Shown here in pieces: positions 31,571 through 39,712 of a stretch of DNA of 64,000 bases. The notes below the pieces were generated by a model, which was given only the letters and a program-made list of their open reading frames with translations, did not search any database and had not been told where the DNA came from. The translations under genes were made by a program, and so were the position numbers. This DNA comes from an uncultured Clostridia bacterium (lineage in GTDB: Bacteria; Bacillota; Clostridia; UBA1381): assembly GCA_910585485.1 (NCBI GenBank), contig CAJUEZ010000003.1, positions 26,058 to 90,057 of the forward strand, in the 5' to 3' direction. How positions within the stretch are numbered: position 1 is the first letter of the stretch; the number at the start of each line of letters is the position of its first letter.

Positions 31571-32632
31571 TTAAGCAGCAGGCTGAGCGGAAGAATCTTC
31601 CGGATTTGTCTCAGGGGTTGTCTGATTTTCTGCTGCGTTTATAATTAAATCTGTGCCGTCTACAGCAAGATTTGATCCGCTATACATAATGTCTGACGGT
31701 TTTCCTTCAGCCGTTTCGTTCTTTGAGAACTGAACAGATGTGTTGTATCCGACTTTTGTTTGGTATCCGTTAGAAAGAGTGAAGACACCTTCTTTGCCGT
31801 TAAGCGACTTGAACACGAATTTCAAGATGCTGCCATCAGTATTTACAGCCTTGTCTTCAGCGCCGACAATAACGAACGCTGATTTTACATATGTATCCTC
31901 AAAATCAGGATTTGAAGCGCCGATGACGCTTTCAATGTCAGATTCACCGTTTACAAGAGAAGCGCTTACAAATTCAAAGTTTTCCTTGTCATATTTAATA
32001 GCCGCAGAAGCCGCTGAAACATACTCGTTTGACGGAATGTTTGAAACGTTTACATAAAGAGTTACCTCTTCGCCTTCTTTTGCTGTAAGATTTGATGCGG
32101 AAAGTGAAAGAGCCGGAAGTCCGGTTGTTGAAGCGGGCTTATCCGCGGTTGTGATGTCGATTGTGTATGCGTTGCCATTCCACTGAACATCAGCGTCAAG
32201 TGCCTCACTGATTGCTCTTAGAGGAATCATAGTTCTTTCGTTATAAATCTGAGGAGCAACCTCAAGCGTTACAGCCTTTTCAGGAGCATTAAAATCCTGA
32301 CCTGAAAGAATAGTTCCGAGCATGTTGCTCAAATCATAAACTTTCATAGTGCTGTCGTCAATCGTAAGTCTGATAAGCGTTTTGTGGTCAGCGCTTTCAA
32401 CCTCTACGATTCTTGCTGTTTCATCCCATTTTACAGAGCCTCCCATTGCCTCGAATACGCCTCTTGCAGGAACAAGCGTTGTGCCGGAACCAAGAATAAC
32501 GGGTTCCTGATCTTCAAACAATATTTCACTTGTGTTAACGAATACGGTAGGAGTCTTGTCCTCAGCCATAACAGCCGCGCCGCAAGAAACAACCATAGCC
32601 GCCGCAAGAGTTGTGCTTAGTAGTTTTTTCAT
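31571..32632 (-). CDS. Secreted protein with stalk domain and cohesin-like domain
   Basis: The 353-residue precursor has a signal peptide (MKKLLSTTLAAAMVVSCGAA, cut near VMA-ED). Residues about 25-165 form a stalk unit of the copper-amine-oxidase N-terminal family (TLVPARGVFEAMGGSVKWDE and RTMIPLRAISEALDADVQWN). Residues about 180-300 look like a cohesin-type beta sandwich: ASNLTAKEGEEVTLYVNVS, AAIKYDKENFEFVSA and GSILKFVFKSL. The tail is acidic and Pro/Thr rich. Cohesins bind dockerins in cellulosomes, so a surface adaptor role is possible, but no dockerin appears in this window and the domain could be a general carbohydrate or adhesion module. GGAAG precedes ATG 32632. Confidence 0.82.
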   Translation of the reverse strand: MKKLLSTTLAAAMVVSCGAAVMAEDKTPTVFVNTSEILFEDQEPVILGSGTTLVPARGVFEAMGGSVKWDETARIVEVESADHKTLIRLTIDDSTMKVYDLSNMLGTILSGQDFNAPEKAVTLEVAPQIYNERTMIPLRAISEALDADVQWNGNAYTIDITTADKPASTTGLPALSLSASNLTAKEGEEVTLYVNVSNIPSNEYVSAASAAIKYDKENFEFVSASLVNGESDIESVIGASNPDFEDTYVKSAFVIVGAEDKAVNTDGSILKFVFKSLNGKEGVFTLSNGYQTKVGYNTSVQFSKNETAEGKPSDIMYSGSNLAVDGTDLIINAAENQTTPETNPEDSSAQPAA

Positions 32633-32666
32633 GTTTATTACTTCCTTTCAATAATAATGTATTATA

Positions 32667-32695
32667 ATTGTAACATAAAAAATTAAAATATACAA
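32667..32695 (-). promoter_or_regulatory. Promoter of the stalk/cohesin protein gene
   Basis: Minus strand TTGTAT, 17-base spacer, TACAAT, about 34 bases before the start codon. Confidence 0.55.
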
Positions 32696-32790
32696 CAGAA
32701 ATTTTGATTTTTATATAGCATTAGCAAGGAAAATGTAGTATAATAATAAATATATGTACAAATTCTCGAAAATAAGGAAGGAATATTGCT

Positions 32791-33633
32791 ATGAACGCTT
32801 TTATTGAATATATGATAAAATATATACAGCTTCTTAGAATAAGTGATTTAATAGATATTCTTATAGTGGCTGTTATTATTTACTATCTGATAAATCTTCT
32901 CCGTGAAACACGCGGCATGCAGCTTGTCAAAGGAATAGCGTTTTTGTTTATAGTATTCTTTCTCAGCCAATGGCTGAAACTGAACGCTCTCAATTACATA
33001 CTCGGCGGCGCGATGCAGATAGGCGCGTTCGCGCTTATCGTTATTTTCCAGCCTGAACTTAGAAATCTTTTGGAGCGTATGGGACGCTTTAAAGTCGGAA
33101 GAATTATAGATTTGGCGGCGGACACTTCTGATGATGATATACAGAGAACGATAGAATCTGTATCGCTTGCCGCGGCGAATATGTCTGACAGCAAGACAGG
33201 CGCTCTCATAGTTATGGAACGCTCGACAAGACTGGGCGAATTTATAAGTACGGGAACTATGCTTGACGCGAACGTATCGAGCGGACTTTTGGAAAATATT
33301 TTTGTTCCGAACACTCCTTTGCATGACGGAGCGGTAATAATAAGAAACAATAAAATTGTCACAGCGGGGTGTCTGCTGCCGCTGACCGCAAATAATAATC
33401 TATCGCGTGATTTGGGAACAAGGCATAGAGCCGCTATAGGTCTGAGCGAGGTGACGGATGCGGTTATAATAGTAGTGAGTGAGGAAACAGGAAAAATATC
33501 TATAGCTTTAAATGGTTCGCTTACGCGCAATCTTTCAAAAGACTCGCTTTCAAAAGCGCTGAATAAAATGCTTATACAAAAACCGAATACAAACCATAAG
33601 ATAGAAAAAATAATGTTTTGGAGGACAAAATGA
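32791..33633 (+). CDS. cdaA: Diadenylate cyclase CdaA
   Basis: CdaA makes c-di-AMP, which controls potassium uptake and wall homeostasis in Firmicutes. The 280-residue protein has three N-terminal helices (residues about 20-90) and then the DAC domain with the catalytic DGAVII near 180 and GTRHRAAIGLSE near 210. Both motifs are intact. GGAAGG lies upstream of ATG 32791. The stop overlaps the cdaR start (ATGA), the usual cdaA-cdaR coupling. The third usual partner glmM is absent; hslO follows instead. Confidence 0.96.
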   Translation: MNAFIEYMIKYIQLLRISDLIDILIVAVIIYYLINLLRETRGMQLVKGIAFLFIVFFLSQWLKLNALNYILGGAMQIGAFALIVIFQPELRNLLERMGRFKVGRIIDLAADTSDDDIQRTIESVSLAAANMSDSKTGALIVMERSTRLGEFISTGTMLDANVSSGLLENIFVPNTPLHDGAVIIRNNKIVTAGCLLPLTANNNLSRDLGTRHRAAIGLSEVTDAVIIVVSEETGKISIALNGSLTRNLSKDSLSKALNKMLIQKPNTNHKIEKIMFWRTK

Positions 33634-34820
33634 AAGAGAAAAGGCAAAACAAATCTAATACAAAAAAGATAAGGACGATTGCCCTTTCGATTTTTCTCGC
33701 GGTAGTCGTTTGGCTGATGGTGGTATATGTAAACGATCCTGACATTACAACAACTATTACTGATATAAAAGTAAGTTTTGTGGGTATGGTCGAACTCGAG
33801 GATAAGAATCTTATTGTAACGGGAAAAGATAATCTTCCCCAAATGTCTATAGTCGTGACGGGAAAACGGAGTGACCTTATGAATTTCATGGACGATATAA
33901 GCGTTCAGATAGATGTTAGTTCAATAAATGCTGCCGGCGAATACAACATGCGCGGAAAACTTTATATGCCGACAACCCGCATAACCGTTGAAAAGGAAAA
34001 ATACGGAGATTTCCCGATTACTGTTGAAAATATTTCGGAAAAGGAAATTGACGTTGAGCTTTCACAGACAGGAACGCAAAAGGATAAACTTGTTAAGTCT
34101 GTTATGACAAATCCGAAGGTAAAAATAAAAGGCGCAAAGAGCGAGATAGATAATGTAGCGGGCGCTCAGGCAGTCGTTGATATATCAAAGATACAGGAGA
34201 ACGATGTTGAGTTTGTAAATTATGTGCTTGTTGACACGGAAGGGGAATTAATAGAAAAAAATGAAACCATTGAAAGTATGCAGCAGCATGTTGAGGTAAA
34301 AAATACTATATATAATATGAAGAAACTGCCAGTTGTTCCCGTGTTGTCGGAGGAAATAGAGAGTGATTATATATTGGATTGGAACAGTGTAGCGGTAAGT
34401 CCGTCTGAAATTACCGTTGGAGCGGATGATTCAAACACTGTTGATAAGCTTGAAGTTAAAATAGATAAAATCGGCGCAAGCGACGAGGAATATGAAATCA
34501 CCGAGCCTGACGGAATTTATATTCCGGAGGAGAGTAAGAAAGCGCGAGTAAAAGCTAATACCGTTAAAAATATATCGGAATATTTTGAAGTTGATGTCGA
34601 GGCGGAAAATGTCCCTGAGAATATGAAGGCAAGGATTGACCGTAAGATAGGCGTTAATGTATGGAGCGGCAGAAGAGGTATTTCAGCGAATGATATTCAC
34701 GCGGTAGTAGACGTGTCGGGTCTTGGAGCGGGAGTATATAATCTTCCGGTTAAACTGTCAGGAGAAAACATGGAGTTTCATGAAAATTACACAGTAGATG
34801 TAACAATAGAAGGAGTATAA
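33630..34820 (+). CDS. cdaR: CdaR, YbbR-repeat regulator of CdaA
   Basis: CdaR is a membrane-anchored extracellular protein that modulates CdaA. The 396-residue protein has a basic start (KEKRQNKSNTKKIR), one membrane helix (residues about 17-36) and three to four YbbR beta repeats outside, seen as recurring VxVxGxxSxL/V-type units (ITVTGKRSDLMNFM, VKIKGAKSEIDNV, ITVGADDSNTVDKL). ATG 33630 follows TTTGGAGGACAAA and overlaps the cdaA stop; a TTG 12 bases earlier is not needed. Four bases separate it from hslO. Confidence 0.93.
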   Translation: MKEKRQNKSNTKKIRTIALSIFLAVVVWLMVVYVNDPDITTTITDIKVSFVGMVELEDKNLIVTGKDNLPQMSIVVTGKRSDLMNFMDDISVQIDVSSINAAGEYNMRGKLYMPTTRITVEKEKYGDFPITVENISEKEIDVELSQTGTQKDKLVKSVMTNPKVKIKGAKSEIDNVAGAQAVVDISKIQENDVEFVNYVLVDTEGELIEKNETIESMQQHVEVKNTIYNMKKLPVVPVLSEEIESDYILDWNSVAVSPSEITVGADDSNTVDKLEVKIDKIGASDEEYEITEPDGIYIPEESKKARVKANTVKNISEYFEVDVEAENVPENMKARIDRKIGVNVWSGRRGISANDIHAVVDVSGLGAGVYNLPVKLSGENMEFHENYTVDVTIEGV

Positions 34821-34824
34821 ATTT

Positions 34825-35712
34825 ATGTCAGATATATTAATCAGAGGAAACAGCATGGACGGAGCAATCCGTGTGTTTGCGGCGGTAACAACTGACCTTG
34901 TAAACGAGGCTCAGAGAATACATCACACATATCCCACAGCGACAGCCGCCTTGGGCAGACTGCTTACAGGCGCGGCAATTATGGGCGCGGCGGGACTTAA
35001 AAATGATACAGACAGCATGACGGTGCAGATAAAAGGCGAGGGAGAAATCAAAAACCTTGTCGCTGTAACCGACTCAAAAAGCCGTGTCCGCGGATATGTT
35101 TCAAATCCGTTTGTGGACAGACCATTAAATGACAAGGGCAAGCTTGATGTCGGAGGAGCGATAGGCGGCGGATACCTGAGCGTTGTGCGTGATTTGGGAA
35201 TGAAAGAACCGTATGTGGGACAGATACCTCTTGTTTCCGGAGAGATAGCGGAGGATTTGACTTACTATTATGCAAAAAGCGAGCAGATTCCAACGTCCGT
35301 GGCTCTCGGTGTGCTTGTGGATACGGATAATACCGTTATAGCTTCGGGCGGCTTTATGATACAGCTTATGCCTGAGGCGACTGACGAAATGGCTGAACGG
35401 CTTGAAGAAATACTAAAGGATATTCCGCCGATAACCACAATGATAAAGGACGGTATGAGCGCGGAAGACATACTTTTCCGTGTCACGGAAGGATTTTCAA
35501 TGATATGCGAGAATAAAACAGTCACACCGAAATATGAGTGTAAATGTTCCAAGGAACGCATGGAAAAAGCGCTTATCTCTATAGGAAAAGAAGAATTACA
35601 GTCGATTATAAACGAGCAGGGAACGGCGGAACTGACATGTCATTTCTGTGATAATAAATATCAGTTTAATAAAAAAGAACTTGAGGATTTACTGAAAAAG
35701 GCAAAAGGATAA
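34825..35712 (+). CDS. hslO: Redox-regulated chaperone Hsp33
   Basis: Hsp33 is a holdase switched on by oxidative unfolding. The 295-residue protein has the N-terminal core (TATAALGRLLTGAAIMG, GYVSNPFVD, SGEIAEDLTYYYAKSEQ) and the redox switch with zinc-binding Cys239-x-Cys241 and Cys272-x-x-Cys275. Length and motifs are normal. GGAGTATAAATTT stands before ATG 34825, inside or beside the cdaR end, so it is likely co-transcribed with cdaA-cdaR. A terminator follows. Confidence 0.96.
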   Translation: MSDILIRGNSMDGAIRVFAAVTTDLVNEAQRIHHTYPTATAALGRLLTGAAIMGAAGLKNDTDSMTVQIKGEGEIKNLVAVTDSKSRVRGYVSNPFVDRPLNDKGKLDVGGAIGGGYLSVVRDLGMKEPYVGQIPLVSGEIAEDLTYYYAKSEQIPTSVALGVLVDTDNTVIASGGFMIQLMPEATDEMAERLEEILKDIPPITTMIKDGMSAEDILFRVTEGFSMICENKTVTPKYECKCSKERMEKALISIGKEELQSIINEQGTAELTCHFCDNKYQFNKKELEDLLKKAKG

Positions 35713-35717
35713 TAGTG

Positions 35718-35744
35718 AAGGGTATGTATATAATACATACCCTT
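35718..35744. terminator. Terminator between hslO and the nucleoid-associated protein gene
   Basis: Twelve-base-pair stem AAGGGTATGTAT / ATACATACCCTT with a three-base loop; T-rich sequence on plus and a convergent gene on minus. Confidence 0.8.
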
Positions 35745-35755
35745 TAAATTTAGCC

Positions 35756-36766
35756 TTATTTATTTATCAATTCGCCTATGTTATTAATTCTTATGGAAAC
35801 AGTTCCGTCCTCGTTGTTTATAAATTCTATATACTCGCTGTTTTGATAATACTCTGCCGGGAATGTAAGTTCAATACCTATATCTGTCACAATTTTAACG
35901 TTGGAAGCGAGTTTTTTTGCGGCATAGCTGTTCATCTCCACTCTCTGCGGCACGTTTGCCTTTTCGATTTTTTCCATAAATTCTTCACGCATGCCGGGTT
36001 TGCCGTCAAATATCTTTTGAGCGACTTTTTCTGTTTCTATATATTTTTCTTCGCCCTCTTCAATATTTTCGGTTATGTATTCTTTCATTTTTGAAAGGGT
36101 TTCGAGCGAGTCACCGCCGTTTTCTTCAGTTACTTTTTTCGCTATTTTTTTAACCGCATTCACTGATTCGCGTGACGATATATCATATATACATTCCAAA
36201 AGTATGTCCGCGATAAGGTCGGTTGTTTCACCGTCTATTTTGCGTTTTTTGCTTTTGTAGCGAATGATTGAGTCGTCCATGGAAATGAAAGCGCATTCGC
36301 TTATTTTCTGCGAGGTGGTGGGAAGAATCGCATAGTGGTTTATAATTTGATTTTTAACCTTACCCTCCTCCTGCATGACCTGATGAGTATATCCGATTTT
36401 GTTGTCGCATTTAAGAACGGCGAGGATAGGACGGTCGTTTATAATGCAGTCGCACACAATAAGGTCTGATGAATCGGGATTCTCAGACTGGCTTATACCC
36501 GCGTACATTCTCTTTGCGATAAACTGTGACATGGTTTTGAAATATCCTTCATCTTTGGCATATTCGGATAAGTGATATTTAAATCCGCTGTTTTCAGAGA
36601 ACTCACCCTTCCTTAGTCCGGCGTCTTCAAATACTTTTTCGATATGCTTTGTTATAAAATTATTGATGCTCGGGTCAGAAACGTCAAGTTCCTCGTCAGA
36701 ATAAACGCTCACTCCCGAAGCCGCGTCAAGTATATGTAAAATCGCGCGTTTTACAGATGCAATCAT
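35756..36766 (-). CDS. Nucleoid-associated protein, NdpA/YejK family
   Basis: The 336-residue protein matches the 37-kDa nucleoid-associated family (PF04245): SVKRAILHILD at the N terminus, FITKHIEKVFED, LIVCDCIINDRPILAVLKCDNK in the middle and YAAKKLASNVKIVTDIGIEL near the end. E. coli YejK binds the nucleoid and topoisomerases; the Clostridia versions are not studied in detail. ATG 36766 follows AAAGGAAG; the longer frame lacks support. Monocistronic, next to the pseudogene scar on its upstream side. Confidence 0.85.
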   Translation of the reverse strand: MIASVKRAILHILDAASGVSVYSDEELDVSDPSINNFITKHIEKVFEDAGLRKGEFSENSGFKYHLSEYAKDEGYFKTMSQFIAKRMYAGISQSENPDSSDLIVCDCIINDRPILAVLKCDNKIGYTHQVMQEEGKVKNQIINHYAILPTTSQKISECAFISMDDSIIRYKSKKRKIDGETTDLIADILLECIYDISSRESVNAVKKIAKKVTEENGGDSLETLSKMKEYITENIEEGEEKYIETEKVAQKIFDGKPGMREEFMEKIEKANVPQRVEMNSYAAKKLASNVKIVTDIGIELTFPAEYYQNSEYIEFINNEDGTVSIRINNIGELINK

Positions 36767-36934
36767 ATTAATATCTTCCTTTCTGATTTGTGTACGGTTA
36801 TTATACCATAAATAAACCTGATTTACAACACCTGAAAGCACCGATATTTTCAGGGCCGTTCAATATATAAAGTTATATAAAGCGGGCAAAATGTGGGGTG
36901 ACTAGCAGCAAATTAGTAACAAACTTTTAGCCGA

Positions 36935-37172
36935 TTAGGCATTTACTTTTGCTTGAACTGCATTGTAATTATAGCCCGCCGCAATCAGGCGTTTCTTGCG
37001 TTCTTCACCATTATCCCATTTACCCACAATCACTTCACGGGCAATTTCGTCAATGGATTTCTTTGTCGGGGAAGCTGTAACTGCTTCACCTTTTTCTGTG
37101 GTAATGTAGGTATCAAATCCGGCTGATTTCAGTTTTGCCGCCTTTACCTTTGCAAGCTGTGCATAGATGACA
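36935..37172 (-). pseudogene. Truncated endolysin tail with CW_7 domain
   Basis: The minus-strand frame encodes about 80 residues ending at the 36935 stop. The end, SIDEIAREVIVGKWDNGEER plus KKRLIAAGYNYNAVQAKVNA, is a clear CW_7 (Cpl-7) wall-binding repeat of phage-type lysozymes. The part before it, QLAKVKAAKLKSAGFDTYIT, resembles the linker found in amidase endolysins. No catalytic domain and no ribosome site precede it; the frame runs straight into opposite-strand coding remnants at about 37165. It is the broken end of a lysin gene, most likely from a lost prophage or autolysin. Confidence 0.8.
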
Positions 37173-37424
37173 GTGGAAGAACACAAATTCCTGTGCGTGC
37201 AGCCGCGGAAACGCTTGATTGCGATGTTAAATGGTATCAGGATATTAAAACAACGGTTATCACAAAGGATAACGGTGATACTATAAAAATTACTCTCGAC
37301 AGCGATATTATGACGGTGAATGGCGAGCAGGTAAAAATGGATACTACGGCTCTTTTAAAGGGTGACAGAACACTTTATCCCTGTTTGATTTATAGCCGAG
37401 GCTCTGGGACTGACAGTTGAATGA
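37166..37424 (+). pseudogene. Broken C-terminal end of a stalk-domain protein
   Basis: The plus frame reads DDSGRTQIPVRAAAETLDCD, then VKWYQDIKTTV and LLKGDRTL, the usual copper-amine-oxidase-N repeat. A frameshift in the run after GGTGACAGAACA then switches to another frame that reads FIPV, a stop where the family has Arg (TGA for CGA), and FIAEALGLTVE ending at 37424. So the gene has no 5' part, one frameshift and one nonsense change. It is the third stalk-family sequence in the window. It abuts the lysin remnant on the opposite strand. Confidence 0.85.
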
Positions 37425-37447
37425 GTAGAGTAATAGAACGGTAAAAT

Positions 37448-37492
37448 AAAAGTTGGACTTGTCAAAACTTATTTGGCAAGTTCGGCTTTTTT
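37448..37492 (+). terminator. Terminator after the stalk-domain remnant
   Basis: Long imperfect stem of about 16 pairs between AAAAGTTGGACTTGTC and GGCAAGTTCGGCTTTT with several G-U pairs, ending in six Ts. It probably terminated the intact ancestor gene. Confidence 0.65.
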
Positions 37493-37523
37493 GTGAATAT
37501 AAATTATAAAATGCGCGTATGGA

Positions 37524-37552
37524 TTGACAAACGCGTCTTTGTTGTTTATACT
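37524..37552 (+). promoter_or_regulatory. Promoter of the GH3 gene
   Basis: TTGACA (37524-37529), 17-base spacer, TATACT (37547-37552), 30 bases before the start codon. Confidence 0.85.
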
Positions 37553-37582
37553 GAAAAAGGAATATAATTCGGAGGGGATTTC

Positions 37583-39712
37583 ATGGAAATTTATAAGGAT
37601 AAAAATTTTACTATTGATGACAGAACAGAGGATTTGCTGTCAAGAATGACAATCGAGGAAAAGATTGGGCAGATGCTCCAGGTCAGTTATAACGTCCTTG
37701 ACAAAAACGAATATGAAAATTATAAAAATCTTGGTATCGGCTCTTTTTTGCATGTGCTTGGGAGCGAGGCGGACGACATAAGGGATAAAGCCGCAAAGAC
37801 AAGACTTGGCATACCGCCCTTATTTGGAATAGACGCTATTCATGGCCACGCGTTATTAAACGGAGCGACGGTTTTCCCGTCACAGCTTGCTATGTCATGC
37901 AGTTTTAATCGTTCTTTAATACGTGAAATGGGTCGCGCCACAGCGCGTGAGGTCGCCGCGGACGGTCTTGACTGGACATTTTCGCCCGTACTGTGTATAG
38001 CGCGTGATTTAAGATGGGGACGCGTGGACGAAACTTTTGGCGAGGACAGCTATGTTATAGGAGAATTGGGCAAGGCGATAATAGAGGGATATGAGTGTGA
38101 TAATCTGATTATAGCGTGCGCGAAACATTATATAGCATATGGCGAAGCAACCGGCGGACGTGACGCTTATGACTGTTCGGTCACGGAGAGAAAGGTGAGG
38201 GATATTTTCCTGCCGCCGTTTAAGAAAGCGAGTGATGCCGGATGCGGCTCTGTGATGACGGCATACGGTTCTATTGACACTCTTCCGCTTACCGTAAATA
38301 AACGTATGATGCGTGAGATTTTAAAGGATGAAATTGGTTTTGAGGGTTTTGTTGTAACCGACTGGGAAAATATTAAAAGTCTGGTGACAAAGCAGAGAGC
38401 GGCAAAAGATATTAAAGAGGCGTCAAAAAAGGCGGTGGAAGCGGGAAATGACATGAGTATGAATACTCATGAGTTTTATAATTGTATGCTTGAACTTGTC
38501 AAGGAAAATCAGATTGATATTAAATTGATTGACGATGCCGTAAGACGTATATTAAAAATTAAGTTCAGACTGAAACTGTTTGACGGCAAAGACAAAATTG
38601 ATAAAAACATCATAGGCTGTTCCGAACATAAAAAAATCAATCATGAACTCTCGAGGGAAAGTCTCGTTTTATTGAAAAACGATAATGTTCTGCCGATAGA
38701 GAAAGAGAAAATTAAAAAGATTGCCGTTATAGGACCAAACGCTGATGATATACGCGCGCAATACGGTGACTGGACGTATTTTTCACACCCAGAGCCGAAG
38801 AAACACGTTCAGCCGAAGGGTGAGTATTATACAGTTCTGCGCGGTATTAAAGAAACTTTTGGTGAAGACAAAGTGCTGTATAATAAAGGCTGTGATATTT
38901 TCGGAGACGAGAACTATATCAAAAAAGCGGTTAAAATCGCTAAAAAGGCTGACGCGGTCGTGTGCGTAATCGGTGACTGCCTTGCTCAAAACGGGGAATA
39001 CCGCGACAGAGCAAATTTGGATTTATCGGGATATCAGGAAGAACTTGTAAAAGCGCTTGTAGAAACGGGCAAAAAGGTTATAGCAGTACTTATAAATTGT
39101 AAACCGCTGTGTATTTCATACATCAAGGAACATTGCGGCGCTGTTATAGAGATGTTTAACGGCGGTGATTTCGGAGGTTTGGCGGCGGCTGAACTTATTT
39201 CAGGTAAATTTAATCCGAGCGGAAAGCTGAGCGTGTCATTTCCACAGCACGGCGCTCAGACTCCCTGCTATTATAATCAGTATTCCGGCTGGCACGGCGG
39301 ACAATATGTTGATTTGCAAAAAGGCAATGTATATGATTTTGCGGACGGTTTGTCATATTCAAAGTTTGAGTATTCAAACCTTAAATTATCAAGGCATACT
39401 GTTCCGAACGGCGGAGCGATAACCGTTTCTGTGGACATTTCAAATACGGGCGATATGGATGGCAAGGAAATTGCCATGCTATTCGTCAAAGATGTTGTAA
39501 GTTCAGTTCTTACTCCCGAAAAACAGCTTAAAGGTTTTGAAAAAGTCTTTATAAAGAAGGGCGAGACTAAGACAGTGACATTTAAACTGAAAACCGATGA
39601 CCTCGCTATTGTGACTACCGACCTGAAATATGTTGTTGAAAGCGGAGATTTTGAGATTATGGTCGGCGCGAATACAAAGGAATATCTTACGGAAACGCTG
39701 ACTGTTCTGTAA
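37583..39712 (+). CDS. Glycoside hydrolase family 3 (beta-glucosidase/xylosidase type)
   Basis: The 709-residue enzyme starts YKDKNFTIDDRTEDLLSRMT without a signal peptide, so it is cytoplasmic. The barrel has PLFGIDAIHGHALLNGATVFP, WTFSPVLCIARDLRWGRVDETFGED and ACAKHYIAYGEATGGRDAYD, with the nucleophile Asp260 in VVTDWENI. The alpha/beta sandwich carries AVIGPNADD and VCVIGD, and a fibronectin-III-like domain ends the protein. It would split terminal glucose or xylose from imported oligosaccharides. GGAGGGG precedes ATG 37583. Its stop directly abuts the stop of the convergent secreted-protein gene, with no terminator between. Confidence 0.93.
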   Translation: MEIYKDKNFTIDDRTEDLLSRMTIEEKIGQMLQVSYNVLDKNEYENYKNLGIGSFLHVLGSEADDIRDKAAKTRLGIPPLFGIDAIHGHALLNGATVFPSQLAMSCSFNRSLIREMGRATAREVAADGLDWTFSPVLCIARDLRWGRVDETFGEDSYVIGELGKAIIEGYECDNLIIACAKHYIAYGEATGGRDAYDCSVTERKVRDIFLPPFKKASDAGCGSVMTAYGSIDTLPLTVNKRMMREILKDEIGFEGFVVTDWENIKSLVTKQRAAKDIKEASKKAVEAGNDMSMNTHEFYNCMLELVKENQIDIKLIDDAVRRILKIKFRLKLFDGKDKIDKNIIGCSEHKKINHELSRESLVLLKNDNVLPIEKEKIKKIAVIGPNADDIRAQYGDWTYFSHPEPKKHVQPKGEYYTVLRGIKETFGEDKVLYNKGCDIFGDENYIKKAVKIAKKADAVVCVIGDCLAQNGEYRDRANLDLSGYQEELVKALVETGKKVIAVLINCKPLCISYIKEHCGAVIEMFNGGDFGGLAAAELISGKFNPSGKLSVSFPQHGAQTPCYYNQYSGWHGGQYVDLQKGNVYDFADGLSYSKFEYSNLKLSRHTVPNGGAITVSVDISNTGDMDGKEIAMLFVKDVVSSVLTPEKQLKGFEKVFIKKGETKTVTFKLKTDDLAIVTTDLKYVVESGDFEIMVGANTKEYLTETLTVL

